A DNA stretch of 64,000 bases from Priestia koreensis (GTDB lineage Bacteria > Bacillota > Bacilli > Bacillales > Bacillaceae_H), in assembly GCF_001274935.1 (NCBI RefSeq), contig NZ_LILC01000032.1:22710-86709 (forward strand). The letters are read 5' to 3'. Shown here piece after piece: positions 46,004-54,620 of the stretch (position 1 is its first letter; each line of letters begins with the position of its first letter). The notes below the pieces were generated by a model, which was not told the origin of the DNA, made no database searches, and saw only the letters and a list, made by a program, of their open reading frames with translations. Made by a program: the position numbers and the translations under genes.

Positions 46004-46900
46004 TCACTTTTTCTGTTTTTTTTCTAATCCTTTGATTGAGTTATACAAAAACGTCGCAAGCGGTACATCGACGTGTCGTTTTTCACCTTCACTTATGATA
46101 TAACCTAATATGCTATCAACCTCAGTTTGACGCTCTGATTCAATGTCTCTGAGCATAGATGAACGATTAAATGCCGTCTGTTCACAAACCATTAAGATGG
46201 ACGCCCAATATTCCTTCCCCTCGTTAATTCCTAATGAGAGCACTACTTCTGCAAAAAGCTGCTCCATGTTTTGGCGGAACGGCGCAACAGATGGCAACAT
46301 TCCATTCTCAACTCGGTACAAAGCCGTTAACGGATTGATGACCGCATTGACAATAAGCTTTTTAATCATTGTGTAATGCCAATCGTGCTCCTCAACAAAC
46401 GGAAAAGAATCCGTAGAATTCGTTAAGAGCTCTTTATGTATGGGATGATATTCTTTATACATACAAAGACGTGTCGTGCCTATTCCTGTATGCGTTACAT
46501 CCACGTCTCCTTTTTTCAGCGCTCCATGCTCGACTAACCCAAGAAATACATATGTATGAGGAAGGGAATCGATGATCTCCAAATGACTCATTCCATTTTG
46601 TAAAAAGAGCAGTGGAGTGGTCGGGGAAATTTTGCGTAAAAAGGGTAAAATCGAAGAAAGATGATATTGTTTAACCGCAATAACGACCAAATCACAAGGA
46701 GCAATACCATCAGAAATGACGGCAGCCTTTACACGAATAACCGTGATTTGTTCGTTTTCTTCAATCTGAATTCCTTTTTCATTAATCGCGATAGCCTGCT
46801 CTTTTGATTTTGTATATACGGTCACCTCGTGATATGAAGCCAGACGAGCTGCGTATAATAAACCAACGGAACCGCCGCCAATAATTGCTAATCTGTTCAT
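46004..46900 (-). CDS. panE: 2-dehydropantoate 2-reductase (ketopantoate reductase)
   Basis: It reduces ketopantoate to pantoate with NADPH for coenzyme A synthesis. The N-terminal nucleotide loop is LAIIGGGSVGLLYAARL; the catalytic lysine is in the IKKLIVNAVINPLTAL block near residue 180. Length 298 aa. It corresponds to ylbQ in B. subtilis by position. A paralogue elsewhere in the genome is possible, so the pathway role is inferred from family. Confidence 0.9.
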   Translation of the reverse strand: MNRLAIIGGGSVGLLYAARLASYHEVTVYTKSKEQAIAINEKGIQIEENEQITVIRVKAAVISDGIAPCDLVVIAVKQYHLSSILPFLRKISPTTPLLFLQNGMSHLEIIDSLPHTYVFLGLVEHGALKKGDVDVTHTGIGTTRLCMYKEYHPIHKELLTNSTDSFPFVEEHDWHYTMIKKLIVNAVINPLTALYRVENGMLPSVAPFRQNMEQLFAEVVLSLGINEGKEYWASILMVCEQTAFNRSSMLRDIESERQTEVDSILGYIISEGEKRHVDVPLATFLYNSIKGLEKKQKK

Positions 46901-46973
46901 AAAACCCTCCTAATGTTCGTCTATCGTCTACTCTTCACTTTATATTATTTTTACCATTTTTAATAGAGAAAAT

Positions 46974-47018
46974 AAAAAAAGCACAGAAGGCCTGCTGCTT
47001 TCTCAGGACCTTCTGTAC
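46974..47018 (-). terminator. Terminator of the acyl-CoA carboxylase operon
   Basis: On the minus strand the stem ACAGAAGG-T-CCTG / CAGG-C-CTTCTGT is followed by GCTTTTTTT, about 25 bases after the carboxyltransferase stop. Confidence 0.87.
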
Positions 47019-47040
47019 AGGAATACAATGGTTCTTTTTA

Positions 47041-48582
47041 TCAAACAGGATAGACAGGATGCTTACGTACGCTAAACACCAATTCTTTTGAATCGTAGTG
47101 ATCAAATCTAGAGATAAGGGCATCCCTTAAATCGTTCGCTTGCACAATATCATCCACAATCAGTTCAGAAGCAAGCTTGTAAATATCAATATGCTCTTTG
47201 TATTCCTTTTGCTTTTCCTGCACATATTTAATGCGCTCTTTCGGATCTTCAATGCTGTTAATTTTATTGGAATAGACCGCATTAACGGCGGCTTCTGGTC
47301 CCATAACGGCGATTTGTGCTGTTGGAAGAGCGATGCAGCAATCCGGCTCAAATGCAGGACCTGCCATTGCGTATAATCCAGCACCGTATGCTTTACGAAC
47401 AATAACAGAAATTTTCGGTACCGTCGCTGAACTCATAGCCGCAATTAATTTCGCTCCGTGACGAATGATCCCATCTCGTTCTACTTTCGTTCCAATCATA
47501 AATCCTGGTACATCGGCTAGGAATAAAAGCGGAATATGGAACGCATCGCAAAGCTGAATGAATTTAGCTCCTTTATCAGCAGAGTCCACAAACAATACGC
47601 CGCCTTTTGCTTTTGGCTGATTGGCAATAATACCGATCGTTTTACCGTTCAGACGAGCAAGCCCCGTAATTAACTCCGGTGCAAACAGCTTTTTAATTTC
47701 AAAAAAGCTGCCCGCATCAATTAACGAATCGATCGCTTCGTACATATCAAACGGTACGTTTTGGTTTTCAGGGACGATATCCACAAGCGATCTCCCCTGC
47801 TTTGGTTCAATCGCATCAACAACTTCTGTACGATGCTGAAAGTTTTTCGGGAAGTAGCGGAGATAATCTCTCGCTTTTAAAATGGCTTCTTCTTCTTTTT
47901 CTACTAAAATATCGCCGCATCCACTTACCGTACAGTGCATACGTGCTCCGCCCATTTCTTCGAGCGTTACTTTTTCACCGATTACTTTTTCTGCCATACG
48001 CGGAGATCCTAGATACATCGACGCATTTCCATCGACCATGACCACAATATCACAGAAGGCGGGAATGTATGCGCCACCTGCAGCAGATGGACCAAACAGT
48101 AAGCAAATTTGTGGAATCATTCCTGATAATTTTACTTGATTGTAAAAGATCTTCCCTGCGCCGCGACGATTTGGAAACATGTCAATTTGGTCAGTAATAC
48201 GTGCTCCAGCAGAATCCACTAAATATAAAATCGGTACTTTAAGCTTCTCTGCTGTTTCTTGAATACGAATGATCTTCTCTACCGTTCTTGCTCCCCAAGA
48301 TCCTGCTTTGATGGTCGAATCATTCGCCATCACGCACACCGTTTGACCATGAATTTTTCCAATCGCAGTCACAACGCCATCAGCAGGTAAATCGCCCGCC
48401 ATATTGTTCGCAAATTTTCCGTCCTCATCATATTGTCCGTTATCAAACAACAGATTTAAACGATCACGTACAAATAGTTTGTTTTGCTCCTTGAGCTTTT
48501 CGTGATATTTCGGCTGACCTCCTGCCTCAATTTCTCGTCGCTTTTGCTCATAGTTTTCCTGAAGATTGTTTGTATGTATCAT
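47041..48582 (-). CDS. Acyl-CoA carboxylase, carboxyltransferase (beta) subunit
   Basis: A full-length biotin-dependent carboxyltransferase (513 aa) with two crotonase-like halves. The first has VMANDSTIKAGSWG and the oxyanion region GPSAAGGAYIPAFCD; the second has FLADVPGFMIGTKVERDGI and GAGLYAMAGPAFEPD. It would transfer CO2 from biotin to an acyl-CoA. The substrate (propionyl-, methylcrotonyl- or another acyl-CoA) cannot be settled from sequence by eye. It is the last gene of a three-gene operon with its carrier and carboxylase. B. subtilis has no such operon here; its yng operon is elsewhere. Confidence 0.9.
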   Translation of the reverse strand: MIHTNNLQENYEQKRREIEAGGQPKYHEKLKEQNKLFVRDRLNLLFDNGQYDEDGKFANNMAGDLPADGVVTAIGKIHGQTVCVMANDSTIKAGSWGARTVEKIIRIQETAEKLKVPILYLVDSAGARITDQIDMFPNRRGAGKIFYNQVKLSGMIPQICLLFGPSAAGGAYIPAFCDIVVMVDGNASMYLGSPRMAEKVIGEKVTLEEMGGARMHCTVSGCGDILVEKEEEAILKARDYLRYFPKNFQHRTEVVDAIEPKQGRSLVDIVPENQNVPFDMYEAIDSLIDAGSFFEIKKLFAPELITGLARLNGKTIGIIANQPKAKGGVLFVDSADKGAKFIQLCDAFHIPLLFLADVPGFMIGTKVERDGIIRHGAKLIAAMSSATVPKISVIVRKAYGAGLYAMAGPAFEPDCCIALPTAQIAVMGPEAAVNAVYSNKINSIEDPKERIKYVQEKQKEYKEHIDIYKLASELIVDDIVQANDLRDALISRFDHYDSKELVFSVRKHPVYPV

Positions 48583-48596
48583 TTTGATTCCCCCTT

Positions 48597-48809
48597 TTAT
48601 TCTAAAATAAGTAGAGCATCGCCTTCGTTAACGAAATCACCTATCACAGCTTTAATTTCCTTCACCGTTCCAGATACGGCACTTTCAATTGGAATCTCCA
48701 TTTTCATCGATTCAAGCATTACGACAACCTGCCCTACTTGTACTTCCTCATTGCTCTCTACTAATACGTTTAGTACCATCCCTGCCATTGTTGCCTCGAT
48801 TGTTTTCAT
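48597..48809 (-). CDS. Biotin/lipoyl-attachment carrier protein
   Basis: A minimal carrier domain of 70 aa, with the biotin lysine in LESMKMEIP (Lys36). It starts at the ATG at 48809 after GGGGGAG; the upstream in-frame extension overlaps the biotin carboxylase gene and is not family-like. The small free-standing carrier resembles B. subtilis YngHB. It lies between the two catalytic subunits, so it should shuttle carboxybiotin between them. Confidence 0.9.
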   Translation of the reverse strand: MKTIEATMAGMVLNVLVESNEEVQVGQVVVMLESMKMEIPIESAVSGTVKEIKAVIGDFVNEGDALLILE

Positions 48810-48825
48810 GTTTACTCCCCCTGTG

Positions 48826-50166
48826 TTAGTTTTTGATGGAACGTTTTGAAAGATAACTTGTTTCATATTCCCCATTCACAAATGCTTCGTCCTGAAGCAC
48901 GTGTTGAAACAAGCTCAAATTCGTCTTAATCCCTTCGATTGACGCGCTATTAAAGAAACCTTTCGAGCGCTCGATCGATTCTTCTCGTGTCTTACCACTA
49001 ATGATTACTTTTGCAATCATCGGATCATAAAATGGCGTTACTTTTTGGTTTGATAGATAGCCCAAATCAGCTCTTACCCCTTCTTGTTCTGGAAATTCCA
49101 ATGACGTAATGAGGCCAGGTGACGGTAAAAAGGTTGTTGGATCTTCCGCATACACCCGATACTCAATCGCATGGCTTACCTGAGTAATTTCCTCTTGAAC
49201 AAGCGGGAGCTTTTCTCCTCGTTCCACAAGAATTTGCCATTTGACTAGATCTAATCCTGTTAGCTCTTCTGTTACCGGGTGCTCAACTTGAAGCCTTGTA
49301 TTCATTTCCAAAAAATAATAATTCTCTTGTTCATCTACGATAAATTCAATGGTCCCCGCATTGTAATAACCGACAGCTTTTGCTGCGTCTACCGCTGTTT
49401 GACACATGACAGCACGGCCTTTTTCCGATAAAAACGGAGACGGTGATTCTTCAATTACTTTTTGATTGCGTCGCTGTACCGAACAGTCCCGCTCAAACAT
49501 ATGCACGAGATTTCCATGTTTATCTCCGAAAACTTGTACTTCAATATGACGCGAATTAGTAATAAATTTTTCAATAAAGAGCTCATCATTGCCAAAATAA
49601 GCTTTGGCTCTTCCTTTTGTAGAGGCGTATATTTTTTTCAATTCGTCTTCGCCTTCACAGCGGTGCATCCCGATTCCGCCTCCGCCTCCGCTCGCCTTCA
49701 GCATAACCGGATAGCCAATTTCCCGCGCAATACGACATGCTTCTTCAAGGCTCTCAACGCTTCCTTCACTTCCAGGAACAACAGGAACTTGCGCTTGTTT
49801 CATCACGTCTCTTGCCGTTACTTTGTCCCCCATTAGCTGAATTACTTCTGGAGATGGCCCGATAAAACCAATTCCCTCGTCCATAACTGCTTTGGCAAAG
49901 GCTGTGTTCTCAGACAAAAATCCATAGCCAGGATGAATGGCATCTACCTGTTCTTCCTTCGCTACACGTATGATTTCATCCGCTCTCAAATACGATTTTT
50001 GAACAGGCGCCTCTCCAATACATACCGCTTTGGTTGCTTCTTTTACAAACGGTAAATCTTGATCCGCTTCAGAATAGACCGCAATGGTCTCAATTCCCAT
50101 TCGCTTACACGTCTGAATAATCCTTAATGCAATCTCCCCACGATTTGCAATTAACACTCTTTTCAC
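48826..50166 (-). CDS. Acyl-CoA carboxylase, biotin carboxylase subunit
   Basis: An ATP-grasp enzyme carboxylating biotin on the adjacent carrier. Motifs: VLIANRGEIALRI at the start, the glycine-rich loop KASGGGGGIGM, EKFITNSRHIEVQVFGD, and the active-site MNTRLQVEHPVTE. The GTG at 50166 is preferred (446 aa) because AAAGGGG lies eight bases upstream; an earlier GTG adds seven residues. It is AccC-like, but the operon partners suggest an acyl-CoA (not acetyl-CoA) carboxylase. A cre site lies upstream. Confidence 0.9.
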   Translation of the reverse strand: MKRVLIANRGEIALRIIQTCKRMGIETIAVYSEADQDLPFVKEATKAVCIGEAPVQKSYLRADEIIRVAKEEQVDAIHPGYGFLSENTAFAKAVMDEGIGFIGPSPEVIQLMGDKVTARDVMKQAQVPVVPGSEGSVESLEEACRIAREIGYPVMLKASGGGGGIGMHRCEGEDELKKIYASTKGRAKAYFGNDELFIEKFITNSRHIEVQVFGDKHGNLVHMFERDCSVQRRNQKVIEESPSPFLSEKGRAVMCQTAVDAAKAVGYYNAGTIEFIVDEQENYYFLEMNTRLQVEHPVTEELTGLDLVKWQILVERGEKLPLVQEEITQVSHAIEYRVYAEDPTTFLPSPGLITSLEFPEQEGVRADLGYLSNQKVTPFYDPMIAKVIISGKTREESIERSKGFFNSASIEGIKTNLSLFQHVLQDEAFVNGEYETSYLSKRSIKN

Positions 50167-50245
50167 GGTATCATCCCCTTTGTTCACCTATTTTTTGTCT
50201 CCAACACCTATATTTCTACATTTTTCTTAAAATTCCTTTCGATAT

Positions 50246-50260
50246 TTGTAAACGCTTACT
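50246..50260 (+). promoter_or_regulatory. Catabolite-responsive element (cre), CcpA site
   Basis: TTGTAAACGCTTACT matches the consensus WTGNAANCGNWNNCW at every defined position. It lies about 80 bases before the biotin carboxylase start, so glucose repression of the carboxylase operon is likely. It is also upstream of the divergent ylbP. Confidence 0.8.
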
Positions 50261-50275
50261 AATAAGTGTGTTTAT

Positions 50276-50314
50276 TTGCGGAATTTTTCGTATTTTTATT
50301 ATATAATAAAAATA
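50276..50314 (+). promoter_or_regulatory. ylbP promoter region with a 24-bp perfect palindrome
   Basis: TTGCGG (50276-50281) is followed after 18 bases by a TATATA/TATAAT -10 region. The -10 sits in the centre of a perfect 24-bp AT-rich palindrome at 50291-50314, half-site TATTTTTATTAT. The palindrome could be an operator shared by ylbP and the divergent carboxylase operon, or only a cruciform-prone AT element. Confidence 0.5.
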
Positions 50315-50350
50315 GCTTCACACTGCTACAAGAAAAGGGGTAGGGGGATT

Positions 50351-50821
50351 ATGTACAAACCAGAAGTAAAACGATTACAAATTAACTTTAAAACGCTCGA
50401 AGAATTTAAAAAATTCAAAGAGTATGGCAATCAAGAATTATCTATGCTAGAAGACTTACAGGAAAACCTGACGGAAAATGAAATTCATTCTCCATTTTAC
50501 GGAATATATTTCGGCGACAGCCTTGTTGCTAGAATGAGCTTATATAAACGCGACCAAAAGTTTGATCAATACTTCACACCTCCACAAGATTTTTTAGAAC
50601 TTTGGAAACTTGAAGTACTACCAAGCTATCAGCGTAAAGGATACGGTGAAGCACTGGTGAATTTCGCAAAAAGCTTCGAACTTCCGATCAAAACCAATCC
50701 GCGTGTAAAATCCAGTGACTTCTGGGCTAAAATGGGGTTTCAGTCTATCAAGTATGACATGGACCGAGATTTAGGTCAGAACCCATTGCTTTGGCACCCA
50801 AACGGATTTGACGGTGAATAA
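50351..50821 (+). CDS. ylbP: GNAT-family N-acetyltransferase YlbP
   Basis: A 156-residue GNAT protein. The acetyl-CoA binding loop is VLPSYQRKGYGEALVNFAKS near residue 93, and KFKEYGNQELSMLEDLQ near residue 24 is typical of YlbP. Its acceptor is unknown. The ATG at 50351 has GGGGTAGGGGG upstream and matches the family start; the longer open frame begins in the promoter. It is one of the few plus-strand genes here and faces gerR across a shared terminator. Confidence 0.9.
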   Translation: MYKPEVKRLQINFKTLEEFKKFKEYGNQELSMLEDLQENLTENEIHSPFYGIYFGDSLVARMSLYKRDQKFDQYFTPPQDFLELWKLEVLPSYQRKGYGEALVNFAKSFELPIKTNPRVKSSDFWAKMGFQSIKYDMDRDLGQNPLLWHPNGFDGE

Positions 50822-50823
50822 AG

Positions 50824-50855
50824 AAACAGCTGATGAAATTCATCAGCTGTTTTTA
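50824..50855. terminator. Bidirectional terminator between ylbP and gerR
   Basis: The stem AAACAGCTGATGAA / TTCATCAGCTGTTT with A and T tracts serves both convergent genes. Confidence 0.88.
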
Positions 50856-50856
50856 T

Positions 50857-51465
50857 TTATTTCTCTATCTTTTTTAATTTGCTCGTTTGATCTACTTGAA
50901 ATTTTACTTTCTCGCTTTTTTCGTCCTCTTTGAGCACAACCATTTTACGAGCTCGCTCCATAATTTCAATGAGCGCTTTGTAGTCATCTTCAACGACGAC
51001 AAGATTGTTTTGAAGGAGATGCTTTTCCTTTTCTAACCGCTGTATATGACGTTCTAATCCCTCTACTCTTTTCTTTAAATCTACGTTTAACTTCACCACG
51101 TCATTGGCATTTTCCGCTGTGATCTCTAGATTCTCTAAAAAATGAATAACATCACGAAGAGTTAAATCAGACGATGAGGATTGCACTTCCCTCCGAGGGG
51201 CTTCTGCTCTCGCTCGTTCTGTTGTGGAATGTTGTGCTTTTAATTGTTTGCGCTGCTTTTTAGCAAGGTCAATGCCTGCTTTATACTGCTTTCTTACATA
51301 GGAATTCCAGCGAAAGCCACATGCTGCAGCTGTCCGAGACAACCTTCTTCCTACTTCCTCAAATGCATTTAATTGTGTGCCCCCATCTCTTATATATCGC
51401 AATACTAAATCAGCAAGAAGCAAGTCTTCGTCTTGCGTCCAAGCATCTTGGCGAGAAGACGTCAT
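50857..51465 (-). CDS. gerR: RsfA-family sporulation transcription factor GerR (YlbO)
   Basis: The protein begins with a Myb/SANT-like DNA-binding domain (MTSSRQDAWTQDEDLLLADL, then FEEVGRRLSRTAAACGFRWN) and ends with a coiled coil (residues about 120-170). In B. subtilis YlbO/GerR is a mother-cell regulator under sigma-E that represses some sigma-E genes; the assignment here rests on domain pattern and position between ylbP and rpmF. Length 202 aa. The closest alternative is the paralogue RsfA. Confidence 0.85.
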   Translation of the reverse strand: MTSSRQDAWTQDEDLLLADLVLRYIRDGGTQLNAFEEVGRRLSRTAAACGFRWNSYVRKQYKAGIDLAKKQRKQLKAQHSTTERARAEAPRREVQSSSSDLTLRDVIHFLENLEITAENANDVVKLNVDLKKRVEGLERHIQRLEKEKHLLQNNLVVVEDDYKALIEIMERARKMVVLKEDEKSEKVKFQVDQTSKLKKIEK

Positions 51466-51524
51466 CTATCTATCCCTCCTAAAACCGTTTAGTAAATAAA
51501 TATGCACTTACTAGAAAAGATAGA

Positions 51525-52286
51525 CTACTTACGCTGTAAAAATGATTCCACCGCCTGATGATGCTCTTCACCTGCCCATAAGACCGCACAGCCTTGGATT
51601 TCTTCCTGCATTCGAGCGAATAGCCCATTTGCTTCCCAACGCTTTGTATAAAGCGTTTTATACTGTCTCAAGACGGACGCGCTTTTTTGCAACAGAGGCT
51701 CCAGAAGCTGCTTCATACTCTCTTCCAATGCGGAAGCGGAAACTACTCTTTGAATAAACCCGTACTCTTTTCCCTCTTCTGCTGAAAAGGTAGAAGCCGA
51801 ATAAAGCATATGTAAAGCGGATTGAGGGGACAGTTTTTCTTGCAAGATCGTTGTTCCGCCCCATCCTGTTGTAATGCCTAGCCTGCCTTGAATAAAACCA
51901 ATTTTGGCCGAGTCGACTGCTATACGAATGTCACAAGCTGACGCAAGCTCACATCCTCCTCCAAGAGCAATCCCGTTGATAACAGCAATTGTTGGCTTCG
52001 GAAGGGTCATAAGTTCATATAAAATTCCCCCCATTGGATAAAGCATGCTATATGCTTCTTCTTCCGTCTTTAGCGCATGAAACAATTGAACGTCGCCACC
52101 GCTACAAAAAGCGTCTTGTCCTGCCCCTGTAATGAGAAGTACTTTTACATCATCGTTTTCTTTACAAGCAGTAATCGCATCCTTCAACCCTTTCATCACT
52201 TCATAATTAATCGCATTCTTTTTATGGGCACGGTTAATTACAAAAACGGCTCTCCCGTCTTCTTTTACAGTAAATTGATACTCCAT
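51525..52286 (-). CDS. Enoyl-CoA hydratase/isomerase family protein
   Basis: A crotonase-fold protein of 253 aa. The oxyanion-hole segments are DAFCSGGDVQLF near residue 60 and NGIALGGGCELASACDIRI near residue 103, and the conserved glutamate of hydratases is present as CELA. Start at ATG 52286 after AAGGGGGA; an upstream in-frame extension is unlikely. It lies two genes from the carboxylase operon, which hints at a shared acyl-CoA pathway. The substrate is unknown. B. subtilis has no counterpart here. Confidence 0.85.
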   Translation of the reverse strand: MEYQFTVKEDGRAVFVINRAHKKNAINYEVMKGLKDAITACKENDDVKVLLITGAGQDAFCSGGDVQLFHALKTEEEAYSMLYPMGGILYELMTLPKPTIAVINGIALGGGCELASACDIRIAVDSAKIGFIQGRLGITTGWGGTTILQEKLSPQSALHMLYSASTFSAEEGKEYGFIQRVVSASALEESMKQLLEPLLQKSASVLRQYKTLYTKRWEANGLFARMQEEIQGCAVLWAGEEHHQAVESFLQRK

Positions 52287-52414
52287 TTGTAGATCCCCCT
52301 TTTGCATACTCCACCACATGGTTTCTGTATACAAAGGGGGAATTCCTGCTTTGAGTGTCGTAGGAAGTCACAGAATCTCCTTGCATATCACCATGATCAA
52401 CAAATGATCAAACG

Positions 52415-52446
52415 AAAAAAGACATTCTCAATTGAGAATGTCTTTT
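52415..52446. terminator. Rho-independent terminator of ylbN-rpmF
   Basis: The perfect stem AAAGACATTCTCAA / TTGAGAATGTCTTT ends the rpmF transcript on the minus strand, with T residues after it. Confidence 0.9.
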
Positions 52447-52457
52447 AACTGTGAATA

Positions 52458-52631
52458 TTAGTTACTTTTTACTTCTTTTCCTTTATAAGTCCCACAAGCT
52501 TTACATACGCGGTGAGCTAATTTCATTTCACCACAGTTTGAGCATGCTACCATACCAGGAACTTGTAATTTGAAGTGCGTACGACGCAATCTTTTTCTAG
52601 TTTTGGATGTTCTTCTAAAAGGTACAGCCAT
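52458..52631 (-). CDS. rpmF: 50S ribosomal protein L32
   Basis: A small basic ribosomal protein (57 aa) beginning MAVPFRRTSKTRKRLRRTH. It is the zinc-containing form: CSNCGEMKLAHRVCKACG holds two CxxC pairs. The ATG at 52631 follows GGAGGTGGGAAT. It lies directly after ylbN in the usual Bacillus pair and ends at a strong terminator. Confidence 0.97.
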   Translation of the reverse strand: MAVPFRRTSKTRKRLRRTHFKLQVPGMVACSNCGEMKLAHRVCKACGTYKGKEVKSN

Positions 52632-52700
52632 TATTCCCACCTCCTTAAAAGAGTTTAAAATCATATGAAGGCCGGATAACGCCGGATCTTCTCATAATTA

Positions 52701-53210
52701 TTACTTCTTGTCTTTGAAGAAATCTTGCAACGCTGCGAAGCGAGGATCGATACGATCTTTCCGATTTTCTTCACTAATAACTTCCCAATCCTTACCAGAC
52801 TGAGGAGCTGCTCCCGATACGTCGGTGTTCTCACTGAACACTTGCATCGGAACTTCGAGAAGAATCAGCTCTTTTATAACAGGATATAGATCTACTATAT
52901 CGCCTTCTAAAAAATGCACTTCTTCATCTTCATAATCAGTTGGTTTTAAAATAAAAGTTTCATTTGCATGAATGCTGAAAGGATATTGAACATCGACTAA
53001 TGTGCGAGCACATGGTAATGTTAGTTCTCCTTCAACAGTAAAGCTAAAAGTTACTCTTGCAGAACTAATGTCTGCTCGTCCTTTTATATGAACGTCTGAA
53101 ACTCTGCGAATTTCGTCACCCATATCTGTAAATTCTTTACCGTCAATCGTTTCATCAAAATTTAGACCTTTATTTTGCAATTGGTACAATTGATGTACTG
53201 TCCATTTCAT
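52701..53210 (-). CDS. ylbN: DUF177 / YceD family protein YlbN
   Basis: This 169-residue protein belongs to the YceD (DUF177) family, nearly always found before rpmF and implicated in 23S rRNA accumulation in plants and bacteria. Visible are the conserved cysteine and context in LTLPCARTLVDVQYPF and the acidic DLYPVIKELILLEVPM, with DPRFAALQDFF at the C-terminus. ATG at 53210 follows GAGGTG; an earlier GTG lies in the ribosome site. Confidence 0.93.
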   Translation of the reverse strand: MKWTVHQLYQLQNKGLNFDETIDGKEFTDMGDEIRRVSDVHIKGRADISSARVTFSFTVEGELTLPCARTLVDVQYPFSIHANETFILKPTDYEDEEVHFLEGDIVDLYPVIKELILLEVPMQVFSENTDVSGAAPQSGKDWEVISEENRKDRIDPRFAALQDFFKDKK

Positions 53211-53237
53211 ATCTATCACCTCAAGGCAACAAAGATG

Positions 53238-53266
53238 ATTATAGCTTTCACAGAAGTATTTGTCAA
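53238..53266 (-). promoter_or_regulatory. Consensus sigma-A promoter of ylbN-rpmF
   Basis: On the minus strand TTGACA (53261-53266) and TATAAT (53238-53243) are 17 bases apart: a perfect consensus promoter, fitting a ribosomal protein operon. Confidence 0.93.
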
Positions 53267-53370
53267 TATTTTTTCTTTACACTATAATGATCTTAATTAA
53301 AAAATTTATAAAGCCATTTTAACACCATATGACTACTATAATCAAATAAACTTGTGAAGAAGGAATGTAA

Positions 53371-54576
53371 ATGAAAGCTACGGGCATTATCGTGGAATAT
53401 AATCCCTTCCACAACGGACACGATTTTCATGTTCATGAGTCCAAAAAACAAACAGAGGCTGACTGTATGATTGGCGTGATGAGCGGACATTTTCTACAAC
53501 GCGGTGAACCTGCCCTTTTGTCAAAGTGGTATCGAACCGAAATGGCACTGCGCTCAGGAGTTGACTTGATTGTAGAGCTTCCGTACGTATACGCTACACA
53601 ACAGGCAGACACATTTGCCGCTGGAGCCGTTGCTATTTTAAATCAGCTACAGGTGGCGTCCATTTGCTTTGGAAGCGAGGACGGCCGAATTGAGCCGTTT
53701 CAACGTGCTGTGCAACTCACTGACTCCTCACAGCCATCTGAGCATGTAAAATCGCTGTTAAAAGAAGGCTACAGCTACCCTAAAGCTATGTCGCTAGCGC
53801 TTCAAACGACTGAAGATAGCATTGATTTATCACAACCAAACAATATTTTAGGATATGCCTATGTGAAAGCGATCATCGATCAGCATACAGGCATTACTCC
53901 GCATACGATTAAACGTACGCAAGCACATTACCACGACATAGAACTTCCTACCACACCTATTGCGAGCGCGACTAGTATTCGAAAAAGCTTACATACTCAA
54001 TCATCCATCGAAGAAATTTCTCCCTATGTACCAGCCTCTACAACTCGCTTGCTGGAGGATTATGTCACAACGTACGGAAGATTTCACGACTGGGAACAGT
54101 ATTTTACGCTGTTAAAATACAAGCTTCTAACGATGACACCTCGTCAGCTTGCTGATATTTACGAAATGGAAGAAGGAATTGAGTATCGCCTGCTTGACGC
54201 TAGTAAACGCGCTAGTACGTTTGCGGAATTTATGTCGCTTGTGAAAACAAAGCGCTACACGTGGACACGTATTCAGCGTATGTGTGTCCATATTTTAACG
54301 CACACGATGAAAGAAGAAATGAAGCCCTTTTTACACGTTGACGCTCCTCCTTACGTTCGGGTGCTCGGGATGACAAAAAAAGGACAAGAATATTTACGGC
54401 TAATAAAGAAAAAAATTGAGGTTCCACTTGTGACGAAAATTTCAAAAAAACAAGCAGACACGATTCTTCGATTAGATTTAAAAGCCACCTCTGTTTATGG
54501 AATGAGTTTACCGGAGCCGTTACGATCTCAGTTTAGCATGCAAGACTTCACTACTCCGCCCATTATTCTTTCCTAA
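53371..54576 (+). CDS. tmcAL: tRNA(Met) cytidine acetate ligase TmcAL (YlbM)
   Basis: It forms N4-acetylcytidine at the wobble position of elongator tRNA-Met using acetate and ATP. The nucleotidyltransferase motif HNGH is at residues 14-17 in GIIVEYNPFHNGH, and further family motifs are VMSGHFLQRGEPALLSKW and TPIASATSIRKSL. Length 401 aa. AAGAAGGAATG precedes the ATG. It diverges from ylbN-rpmF; only a lone TATAAT was seen as promoter evidence. Confidence 0.94.
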   Translation: MKATGIIVEYNPFHNGHDFHVHESKKQTEADCMIGVMSGHFLQRGEPALLSKWYRTEMALRSGVDLIVELPYVYATQQADTFAAGAVAILNQLQVASICFGSEDGRIEPFQRAVQLTDSSQPSEHVKSLLKEGYSYPKAMSLALQTTEDSIDLSQPNNILGYAYVKAIIDQHTGITPHTIKRTQAHYHDIELPTTPIASATSIRKSLHTQSSIEEISPYVPASTTRLLEDYVTTYGRFHDWEQYFTLLKYKLLTMTPRQLADIYEMEEGIEYRLLDASKRASTFAEFMSLVKTKRYTWTRIQRMCVHILTHTMKEEMKPFLHVDAPPYVRVLGMTKKGQEYLRLIKKKIEVPLVTKISKKQADTILRLDLKATSVYGMSLPEPLRSQFSMQDFTTPPIILS

Positions 54577-54577
54577 T

Positions 54578-54615
54578 GAAAAAGCTCCTTCTCTTGTGAG
54601 AAAAGGAGCTTTTTT
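54578..54615. terminator. Bidirectional terminator between tmcAL and ylbL
   Basis: The stem AAAAGCTCCTT...AAGGAGCTTTT with inner CTC / GAG and a TTGT loop lies between two convergent genes. Confidence 0.9.
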
Positions 54616-54620
54616 TATCT

